From Oryzias latipes (taxonomy: Eukaryota; Chordata; Actinopteri; Beloniformes; Adrianichthyidae), in contig NC_019866.2 in NCBI RefSeq assembly GCF_002234675.1, positions 186,001-250,000 of the forward strand: a stretch of 64,000 nucleotides of DNA, in the 5' to 3' direction. The stretch's first letter is position 1. Each line of letters starts with the position of its first letter. Shown here piece after piece: positions 48,401-57,406 of this stretch. Position numbers and translations under genes: made by a program. The notes under the pieces were generated by a model, which saw only the letters and a list, made by a program, of their open reading frames with translations, was not told where the DNA came from and made no database searches.

Positions 48401-51052
48401 CGACACACACACAGGACGACACACACACATGACCACACACACACATGATAACACACACATGACAACACACACACACACAGGACGACAACCACACACACAC
48501 ATGACAACACACACACACACAGGACGACAACCACACACACACATGATAACACACACATGACCACACACACATGACAACACACACACACACAGGACGACAA
48601 CGACACACACACAGGACGACACACACACAGGACCACACACACACAGGACCACACACACGACAACACACACACACAGGACGACAACCACACATAACACACA
48701 CACAGGACGACAACCACACAGATGAAAACACACACGACGACACACATATATGACAACACACACACAAATGACGACAACCACACCCATGACCACACACACA
48801 CACACACACACAGGACGACAACGACACACAGGACGACACACACACAGGACGACACACACACAGGACCACACACACACATGATAACACACACATGACCACA
48901 CACACGTGACCACACACACACATGATAACACACATATGACCACACACACATGACAACACACACATGACAACACACACACAGGACGACAACGACACACATG
49001 AAAACACACACGACGACACACATATATGACAACACACACACACATGACGACAACCACACACATGACCACACACACACACACACACAGGACGACAACGATA
49101 CACAGGACGACACACACACAGGACCACACACACACATGACAACACACACACAAAGGACGACAACCACACATAACACACACACAGGACGACAACCACCCAC
49201 ATGAAAACACACACGACGACACACACATATGACAACACACACACACATGACGAAACACACACATGACCCAACACACACACATATGACAACACACACACAT
49301 GACCACACACACACATGACAACACACACACAGGACGACAACCACACAGGACGACACACACAGAGGACGACACAAACACATGACCACACACACACACAAGA
49401 CGACAACCACACACAGGATGACACACACACATAACACACACACAGGACGACGACACACACACATAACACACACACAGGACGACAACCACACACATGACAA
49501 CACACACACACATGACCACACGCACACAGGACGACAACCACACACACAACCAGATTAAATCGAAAACGGGAGGAGGAGAAAACACCAGGAAGACGTCTCA
49601 ACGCTGCTCACCTCTGATTGGCTGCTGCTTGGGAACTTGAACCTTTGGCTGAGCTGAACCTGGCGGGCTCTCAGATGTACTCCTATTGGCTCCTGCAGAT
49701 GCTCCACTTGCTCTGGACTCTGAGGACCACAGGTTATGAGGAGATGTGACATCACAGGGGACGGAGCCAGACACCCGCCCTCCACCCTGATGATGTCATC
49801 ACAGTGACATAAATCAAGGGATGACACTCCACAGGACCATGAGGCGTTCAGGTGCTGCCTTAGGTGTCAGAGCTTGACGGAAGCTGTTTGACATTTGTGG
49901 TTCTCCGTGTTCCTGCTTCTTCTTATCTTCATGATGTGAGTTTTACTGTCAGCCCTTCAGCGGGTGGAGGTTCTAAAGCTCCGCCTCCACATCTGCACTC
50001 CATCACAGAAGTGTTCAGTCAGAACTGTTCTAGTTCTGAGTTCTCTTCCTCCGGTCCCATCAGTGCTGTTGCGTTTGACTCTTTGAACCTTTACTGATGT
50101 CATCACCATAGCAACAAAGCGTGTGGTCAGAGCTGGCCTGACCCCCCCAGCATCAGCTGTTTAAATGTGACCAAAACCTGTTGACTGTATGTGAGAACTG
50201 GACTGGGTAGCCCCGCCCCCTGGCATTCCTAACAGGAAGTCAAATCCCATAGAAATAAACAGCTGTCATTCTATTGGTCAGAAGAACTGATACGTTTTTT
50301 CACATCTTTCCTGTTATTGAAGTTCTACACTGACCAATCAGACGCCTCAATTAAGTCATGTGGTGTCTACTGGCCCCCACCTCAATGTTTTGAAGAGGTG
50401 TGGCCTTCAATTAACAAGGTCACTCCTGATTGGCGCCATCAGTTGCCATAGAAACGTGACTCAGACCCACTCGGATCAATCACTGCCGCCTGGCTCCAAC
50501 ATGGCGACGTCCGTATCCCAGAAAAATGGCGCCTGAATGTGTTTTATGGGTGACGCCACGTTTGCTCCGCCCAGTTATCTGAGACAGTCGATGCTGGCAC
50601 CCCAACAATCAGACATAATGATGCTCTTACTCTGGGGGGGCGGGGCTGCACTCCTGTCTCCAGCGGTCCTCCTCAGCTCCTGGGACGGCCCCCCCTGCTG
50701 GCTCTGATGCAGGTACTGGTATAAGCGGATGTATGGGTGCTCTGTGGGGGGTGTCGCACTCTTACTGTCCAGCAGGGGGGCGCTGCGGTCGTTCTGCACC
50801 TCCACCTTCCTCAGCTGGGTGCCTCTGCAGATGTCAGACAGCAGGACTCCACGGCCCCCCGCCTCCTCGCCGCCGGCACTGAGCTGGAGGGGGGGACAGT
50901 CAGACGTTATCCTAACAAACTGTGCTGACCCCCCCCCCCCGACCACCACCACCAGAGAAGGCCCACAAAACGGCAGTGCTAAGGGGGGTGGGGGTCCTCA
51001 CCTGGCTGAGGGTGTGGGGGGGCGGAGGTCCCGGAGGTGGAGGGATGGGCAT
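45480..51052 (-). CDS. wipf2: wipf2 (WIRE), WASP-interacting protein
   Basis: Verprolin-family protein that binds actin and N-WASP/WASP and controls Arp2/3-driven actin assembly. Seven coding exons, right to left: 51002-51052, 50766-50883, 49612-49719, 46074-46682, 45784-46005, 45615-45716 and 45480-45520. Phases agree, giving 416 aa (human 440). The start MPIPPPPGPPPPHTLSQ is typical. The WH2 motif has GRGVLLSDICRGTQLRKV (LRKV at residues 41-44), then NDRSAPLLD. The middle is proline-rich, with NREKPLPPTP, APPPPPYR and APELPQRHNSL, which single out WIPF2 from WIPF1/3. The WASP-binding segment (from D370) has DDFEARYSFHPLDDFPPPDEY and FSKIYPSRANR. It ends RGAPPLPPVGR. Human WIPF2 has a GGLFQGG-type segment after the WH2 that I did not find. 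Intron 3 holds a 2.9-kb CA-rich array. Confidence 0.95.
46690..49550. repeat. 2.9-kb CA-rich array in wipf2 intron 3
   Basis: Modules of (CA)n separated by CATGACC, CATGACAA, CATGATAA, CAGGACGACAA and CAGATGAAAA steps. The right-hand halves repeat at large scale: a CAGATGAAAACACACACGAC module recurs about 1.2 kb apart (47.52 and 48.72 kb), and an ACCCACATGAAAACACAC module at about 46.98, 47.94 and 49.20 kb. Minus-strand frames read long Cys/Val strings and are artefacts. The array starts within about 8 bp of the exon 4 acceptor. Confidence 0.96.
49720..50765. other. wipf2 intron 2
   Basis: About 1 kb of mostly unique DNA. It includes AACATGGCGAC and AAAATGGCGCC near 50.49-50.53 kb, both close to the YY1 core. 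No exon or repeat family was recognised. Confidence 0.45.
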
Positions 51053-51224
51053 CCTGCTGACGATGCACCTTAGTCCTGCAGCACAAAAGGGGCGGGGCTA
51101 AAGTCCAATCAGACACCTGGAACAGGTTCCTATTGCCAGAACCGAACCAGAACTCATAGCAGACCCTCCAGGGTTCTGGGGAGCTTGGTGGCAGGAGTCA
51201 CCCGGAGGTTCTGAACGGCTTTCA

Positions 51225-51870
51225 ACCTGGGTCCCTGAACGCAGCATAACTCTTGTAGATAAAGCAGGGGTACCTGAACGCAGCATAACCAACTGAAAAG
51301 AAGCAGAGGGTCCTTGAACGCAGCATAAACCGCTTAAAAGAAGCAGAGGGTCCTTGAATGCAGCATAACCCGCTAGCAGGGGTCCCTGAACGCAGCATAG
51401 CCCGCTAGCAGGGGTCCTTGAACGCAGCATATCCCGCTGAGAAACAGCAGGGGTTCCTGAGCGCAGCATAAACCACTAAGACAACGCAAGGGTCCCTGAA
51501 CACAACATAACCCGCTGAGACGAAGCACCGGTCCCTGAATGCAGCAAAATCTGCTAAAACGTAGCAGGGGTCCCTAAACTCACCATAACCCACAGAGAAA
51601 AAAGCAGAGGTCCCTAAACGTAACATAACCCGCTAAGGCGAGTTAGGGGTCCCTAAACGCAGCAAAAACCAAGGATAAAAAAGCAGGGGTCCCTGAACGC
51701 AGCTTAACCCACGGTAAAAAAGCAAGGGTCCCTGAACGTAAGAGAACCCGCTGAAATGAAGCAGGGCTCCCTGAACGCAACATAACCCGCTAAAACGCAG
51801 CAGCGGTCCCTAACGGAGCATAAGCTGCTGAGAGGAAGCAGTGGTCACTGAACGCAGCATAACGGTTTTG
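51225..51870. repeat. decayed minisatellite upstream of wipf2 exon 1
   Basis: About 17 diverged units of 35-42 bp sharing GGGTCCCTGAACGCAGCATA, then ACCCGCT plus a variable AAACGAAGCAG-like part. It is far more diverged than the other arrays, so probably older. It lies on the 5' side of the wipf2 ATG, presumably in a 5' intron. Confidence 0.9.
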
Positions 51871-51939
51871 TGTCATCCTTCCTCTATCATAACAACCAGC
51901 GGAAACTTTATTAACACTGCGCCATCGAGTGATGAAAAT

Positions 51940-52430
51940 AAAGATTTTCTTGTATTCTGCACGCAGAAAAGCAATGACGTCATCTGCTCCAGCAAATAGC
52001 ATCGTTAGCTTAAAGCTAGCCCGGAGTTGATCTGCGTTTCTCGAAAAACACCAACTGATCCTGGAGGTACTGAGCCCAGATGCGCGTGGACGAAACACCG
52101 GTATACCTGTGCACGCGCACACCCGACCGACGCTGAGCCGACTAACTCCCGTTGTCCGAAGACCCAGGTGCGTCGTAGCGACCCTCATGAAGGGCGCGCG
52201 GACAGGTGTCTCCTAGTACCTCAAAGCGCGTGCGTTCCTGCGCAGCTTAGCTCATCCCTGCAGAGCTCTGCACGTGCTCCTCCGTTTCTCCTGCACAGAA
52301 CTCTGCGGAGGACCGGAGCTCCCCGTTTACTGTGAGCCTGTGCACCGACCAAGAACACGTGACGTCAGCGGGCACGGGCGTCTACGGAGCCGAGCGGAGC
52401 CGAGTAGAGCCGAATTGATTCGGATAAGGA
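51940..52430. promoter_or_regulatory. CpG-rich block, candidate wipf2 promoter
   Basis: CpG-rich stretch with GCACGCGCACACCCGACCG and a GGAGCCGAG direct repeat near 52.39 kb, upstream of the wipf2 coding start. Assigned to wipf2 by position only. Confidence 0.35.
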
Positions 52431-53340
52431 TGCGAGTAAAATAAAGACATTTTCTGATTGTTTTTTATTCAAATTAAAGACACTTAGATTTGTCTGGAGC
52501 AAACCTCCGGTCACGTTAACAATTGTCGGGAGGGGGGGGCACGTTGGTCTGGATCAGACTCATTTCTCAGATTTCAGAAGACAGAGGCCTCTGTTTGCTG
52601 TCATCCCTCCCTCCGTCCGTCTGGGACCAGGACAGCAGTTTTAGCAGACTTCCCTCCCCAGCCTCGTCCTCTGGGCGGTTTAGGTCTCCAGTCTTCCCTG
52701 AAGTCTCCGCCCAGTGGGGACCGCATGTCTCCAGGGTGGCGGTCCGAGAGGCAGATGCTAAGCTCCAGGTCTGGCTGTGTGGCCCCCCACTCCCACAGGA
52801 GGTGGACCCTCAGCGGCGTGATCCCATGTCAACACTTTGGGCCGGACACGACCCTGGGAGGGGCTTTTCATAACGGAGCTCTGAACCACTCCACCCATGG
52901 GAGACCTCACCAGTGTGTCAGGCCCTAACCGCTCAGCTTCTGGGTCACTGAGACCCCTCCACCCCGGTAAGGTAGGGGTTCCTGGTGAGAGTTTGTTGTT
53001 GTCATGGTTTCATGTCAGCAAACACACAGCTAGCTCAGTTATCTGGCCAGGACCACAGCCCCCACACTCATGACAGAATGGGTTGATGAGAAGAATCCAA
53101 CTGGGTTTAGGTAACCATAGCAACGCACCCTCAAGCTCTCTGGAGCAGGTTTCCTCAAAGACTGCTGTAGAAAGGAAGAGCAGTGGTTCATTTAGCAGGT
53201 TTTCTTCAGGGGAGGGGGGAAATCCGAATACAGAACCTGAACCAGCTGACTTTAGTGTAAACTGCAGCTGTCCGTCAAATGTCTGAATTTATTACATTAA
53301 TTCGAGGTGTTTAAAGGTGTGTTTAAAAAAACAAACATTA
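52431..53340. other. intergenic DNA, no gene recognised
   Basis: Mostly unique sequence between the wipf2 5' region and the 3' end of the ZWINT-like gene. No conserved peptide or repeat family recognised. Confidence 0.4.
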
Positions 53341-53354
53341 CACTTTCAGAAAAC

Positions 53355-53360
53355 TTTATT
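53355..53360 (-). terminator. poly(A) signal of the ZWINT-like gene
   Basis: TTTATT on plus (AATAAA on minus), about 270 bp past the stop codon. The 3' UTR between them is mostly minisatellite. Confidence 0.7.
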
Positions 53361-53397
53361 GACACTCCTGGTTTACAATCAGAAGGTCATGGGGAGG

Positions 53398-53640
53398 GGT
53401 GGCGTCCTGGATGATGGGAGTCAGACGGTGTGGCGTCCTGGAGGGCGGGGCGTCCTGGAGGATCGGGGTCAGAGGGCGGGGCATCCTGGAGGATGGGAGT
53501 CAGAGGGTGTGGCGTCCTGGAGGGCGGGGCGTCCTGGAGGATGGGGGTCAGACGGTGTGGCGCCCTGGAGGATGGGAGTCAGACGGTGTGGCGTCCTGGA
53601 GGGCGGGGCGTCCTGGAGGATGGGGGTCAGAGGGCGGGGC
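53398..53640. repeat. 3' UTR minisatellite overlapping the ZWINT-like stop codon
   Basis: About eight units built from GGCGTCCTGGAGGATGGG, GTCAGA and CGGTGT or GGGCGGGGC. The first unit on the gene side contains the last codons and stop of the gene, and a copy of that segment (GGGGTCAGAGGGCGGGGC) recurs at 53466-53482. Confidence 0.92.
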
Positions 53641-55421
53641 TGCTGCAGAGGAAGACCAGCCACTCCGTCAGACTGGGGTCTTCTCTGTGAGGCTGAAACA
53701 CAGACAGGTTAGCGGCTGAAGCTGAACAGCCACCTGTCGCAAAGACCGCCCTCACCTTCAGGCCGCTGGCGTCTATCAGCTGCCCATCCCGCTGCACCGA
53801 CAGCAGCTGAGCTCGCCCCCCTCTGGGGTATCCCTCACCCACCTGGAGGTGACATACCAGTGAAGCAGACTTCAGGTAGAGCAGCAGCCGCTGAGCTGGG
53901 CGCCAGTCGATGGCAAAGCTGGAAAAGACACGTGTGGTTGGGAGCTTGGGTTAAAGGTCAAAGGTCACGTGCTCAGGTGTGCCACCTCACCTGGACCTCA
54001 GGCTCTGGATCTCAGACAGAAGCTCCACCTGCCCTACATAACTCTGCAGGACATCCAGCAGGGCGGCGCTCAGCTCCGCCCGTCTGCCCGTCACACAGCC
54101 CCCCACCAGGCCAGCCAGGCTCTCGTCCACCTGCAGACACTTCCTGTTACTGCAGCCAATCAAAGCGCCAGAGAGCCGGAGTGGAGACCCTCACCTGCAG
54201 GGTGAAGCACTCGGCAGAGCTCCAGGTGACCGTTAACCTCACAGGCTCAAGCTCGTGGGATGATAGCGCGGAGGGGGGGCGTGGCCTGAGCTCCACACAC
54301 AGCTCAGACTGGCTGAAGGACAGCAGGTTGACCTGTGTGACCTCATGAGCTGCAGCAACAAGCAGCTGCAGTCTGACAGGAGCAGGAAGTGGCCAATCAG
54401 AGCAATTCCAAAGAAGGAGGGGTCAAGTGACCGTGGGGGCTCACCTGTCTCTCAGCTGCTCCCAGTCGAGCAGCCGACGCAGTATCACCTCTGACTCGGC
54501 TCTTAGCCGGGTCACATGATGGTCACAGGAGCGCAAAGCATTCTGGGCCGCCAGCAGAGATGCCTGCAGCTGGTCCTGATGCTGCTTCTGGGGGGGGCAA
54601 AGGTTGCCTTTGTTAATATAGCCCTTCAGTGGCTGAGCTGGGTGGGTGCAGGTGCGCTCACCTGGCTGTGCAGCCTCTGCAGCAGCTGGGAGACGGCGCC
54701 TCTTCGGTCGAGGATCTGCTGAAGCCGGTCCTGCAGGGACCACAGCAGATCCTCGGTCTCCTGCACCGCCGACGTGCACCCGGCCTTCAGCGCCTTCCAC
54801 CTGCCCTTGGCCCCGCCCTCTGACAACACAGGTACAGGTGTGTGTGTGTCTCACCTGCCGGACCTCACTCGAACCTCCCATTACCTGACTGAGGGGGGCA
54901 CGGCTCTGTCATCAGTTGCTGGGCAGATTCCAAACTTTCCAGTGATGACATCATGGAGTCCAGGACGAACAGCTGCCGCCACAGAACCTTCTGGACCCGC
55001 CGGCTGTCCTGAGCACAACCGGAAGTCAGACGAGGCTGTCAGCTTTAACGTCCGTCTTCCCGTTTATTTTCATTCAACTCTTGTCTGATCTTCTCGGTTC
55101 TTCTACTGTTCATGTCATGTAAACACACACAACCGTAAAGCCGCCGTGTACTTCACGGTGAAACACATCAACGGGGAGCGGACAGACCGACAGGGACAGC
55201 AGCATCCTCTCCGCGGCCTGGTCCGGGTCTCCGGGCGGCTCCAGCAGGGCGGGGTCACAGCGCCGCAGAACGCTGCAACAAACACAGCGTTAGCTTCCGC
55301 AGGGCGCGCGCCGAAAACACGTCATGTCCTCGGAGGACCGAACACCGCGGCGTTTACCGGAGACCAACCCAATAAACTCAAGTCAATGAGCGGAATCAGC
55401 CACTTACGATCGAGCCGCCAT
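53627..55421 (-). CDS. zwint: ZWINT-like kinetochore protein
   Basis: Nine exons, right to left: 55408-55421, 55152-55272, 54885-55008, 54662-54819, 54445-54587, 54195-54372, 53991-54130, 53756-53918 and 53627-53692. Phases sum to 368 codons plus stop. Similarity to human ZWINT (KNL1- and ZW10-binding kinetochore protein, 277 aa) is from memory. DSRRVQKVLWRQLFVLDSMM aligns with its DSQKKDKLLCSQLQ region, and AKGRWKALKA with AKEQWKELKA at nearly equal spacing. A predicted coiled coil with QKQ and AAQNALR follows, covering about residues 105-190. The last 150 or so residues (ELCVELRPR, PVRLTVTWSS, FAIDWRPAQRLLLYLKSASL) go beyond human ZWINT and look like a compact alpha/beta (perhaps RWD-like) domain. 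The exon 2 donor is uncertain: GTACAC used here, or an in-phase GTGTTT 15 nt earlier. The ATG lies in AAAGATGGCGGCTCG, a YY1-type start-site element. Confidence 0.65.
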
Positions 55422-55499
55422 CTTTGTTTTTTCAAATCTGCGCGCTTCTTCTTCTTCGTCTCCTTTTACTGCAGTTTCATGGCGGCTGGCTAACAACAG

Positions 55500-55879
55500 A
55501 CTGCTGCAAATACCGCCACCCCCTGGTGTGGAGTGCAGGTGCAGCGCCTCATCTGGACAACAGAGGACACGCTTCCTGCACAGTTTGTGCTTGTCTCTTA
55601 AAGTGTGAGGTGTGAGAAGACATGAGGATGCTTGACATCAGCCAACTTTTCATTTCTTTGGCAGCAAATGTCCGACACAATAAAAGAAAGTCCAACCAGT
55701 AAACTCTGAATGGAAAAGGCAGCATCTGGCGTCTCACACTGATCTAGTGGAACTATAACAAAAATGTTTTGACTGACACCTAAATCATCTTTTTACATTT
55801 TAACTGACTTAACTTAATAATACTATGACATCCCCATCTTTTAATAACAAACTTGCTTAACTTCAAATGGACAGTATGC
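55500..55879. other. unique DNA upstream of the ZWINT-like gene
   Basis: Between the gene start and the Gypsy relic. AT-rich toward the right. No gene seen. Confidence 0.4.
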
Positions 55880-56390
55880 GTTTCTCTACTCATTAAGCTT
55901 CAGTAGAGTGTGAGTGATCCTCCCAGATCTAGTGATGATTTGACTGCAGATTCCCGCTGGGCGTCCCTGTGGGTCTGGGTTTGAGTCGTTCCCTTGTCCT
56001 CTGTAGGTTTGCCCTTCAGTGTCAACAAGCCATGTCCTGGGCTCTCTTATGGGATTAGGCCTGTTATGTGATATGGGAGCCATCAGGCCTGGCTCCCATA
56101 TCCTAGTGTGCTCCTCACAGACACTTGTTCATTGTCCTGAAGGTCACTTCTCTCCTTCTCAGCATGCGTGTCATAAAACACTTGCTGCTTCGTTCGCTTT
56201 GCTCTGTTCATCGTCAGCGTGTGGATGGCGTGACAGAAGAGCTCCTTTACTGATTGGCAGTAAGGATTTTGGTGTTCTGCCATATAGCAGCTCGTGTGGT
56301 GATGGCATATTGTCGTCTAGTGGTGTTGTCCTACGCATCCACACTGCTGTGTTAGGGCGTTTGTTGTCCTCCTTTGCTTTCACAGTCCAC
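55880..56390 (-). mobile_element. LTR retrotransposon (Gypsy-type) pol relic
   Basis: Three overlapping broken minus-strand frames carry the end of an integrase/pol protein: MPSPHELLYGRTP (56.3 kb), a Lys/Arg-rich segment with KQQVFYDTHAEKE (56.15 kb), then WLVDTEGQTYR and ITRSGRITHTLLKLN (55.9-56.0 kb). The TRSGR-x-LKLN ending is typical of Gypsy-type fish elements. Frameshifts show it is inactive. No LTRs were identified. Confidence 0.75.
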
Positions 56391-56951
56391 AGCTCTTTCA
56401 GCTACACTGTTGGCTTGAAGGTGATGGGTGAGCTGAACTTTAAGCAGATGTTTAATTCTTCACCTCTTTTGGAACTCTCCACTTACATACTGTGTGCCAC
56501 AGTCTGCAATTATTGTTGAGGGCCATGCTCACCCAGAACACCTTTGGGATATGTGCACACCCTTCTGGGTGATATGTCAGTTAGTAGTGTCCACAATGAT
56601 CAGGTATGGTGGTCCAACCCAAATATGCAAACACGGTAGAAAAAACATCACGTCTTTTTCAGTGTTCACATCCTTTTATGTGTATGTTTTATGTATAGTA
56701 TTCGAATAGGAAGTGTCTGGTATTAAAATACGTATGAGGTAATAAACAGATTGTCTCGGTTGAGTTTTTGTGAAGTGAAGCCTTGTGTTGCAGCATTTCT
56801 GTCCTCTCGGCCGCTCACGCAGCACTTCCACCTTAAACCAGCAGGGGGCAGGGGTGCGCCTTTGCTTCACCTGTGTCTATCGGCAGAAGAAGAGCCACGG
56901 TTTGTTTCTGTCCTTAAGTCTTAAGTCTGCATCCTAGAACCGAATCCCGGT

Positions 56952-57019
56952 ATGGAAGTCCCCGGTTCAGACAGCGACTGGAGGAGCACGCAGTTTCGGC
57001 AGAAAGTCGTCGCTCAGAT
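56952..57019 (+). CDS. med15: med15, first coding exon
   Basis: Mediator tail subunit 15, a coactivator that binds activators through its N-terminal KIX domain. The ATG at 56952 opens a frame reading MEVPGSDSDWRSTQFRQKVV, then AQ plus two bases, ending at the donor AT/GTGAGA. This closely matches the MED15 N-terminus (human form MDVSG-x-x-x-DWRS-x-FRQKLVSQI). The donor position is also as expected, within the Ile codon that begins the next KIX exon. No later exon was found in the remaining 7 kb, so the gene continues beyond the window. The exon is divergent from the ZWINT-like gene, with the Gypsy relic between them. The ORF is only 68 nt and easily missed. Confidence 0.88.
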
Positions 57020-57406
57020 GTGAGAACCGCCGCTTGGGTTTATGGGTGTTGATCATTTTCAGTTTCCGGTCTGGCAGCCGCGCGAGCTAAAGCTAAAGCT
57101 AAAGCTAGCTGTCCGCTTAGCCTCATCACGAGCCCGGAGTGTTCCAACACCGAGCAGTTTGTCCTGCAGTGTAGCTACTTTAACGGTTTACGGATCATTT
57201 TCTGATTGAAAAACTAAACATCGATTTCCCAGATATACAATGATGACTTTCAGTATTATTGATCCTGATCCAATGGGAAGTGACTTACGAGAAAAAGAGA
57301 TTGAAATGTGAAAACATCTGGATTAAGTGAACACAAAGCTTTAACGTAAACGGCCAGTGACGCCATCTCCCACGGCAGGATCACGTGATCCTGGCTGGAG
57401 GAACTT

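Noticed and set aside
45970-49601. Minus-strand open frames of about 900-1,190 codons rich in Cys and Val
   Set aside because: Generated by the CA-rich array. Only the last part reads real wipf2 exon 4.
50575-50765. Extension of the wipf2 WH2 exon through an open frame to 50575
   Set aside because: The frame is open but does not resemble WIPF2. Splicing at GACA/GTAAG (50766) gives the conserved Lys codon and the right phase into exon 3.
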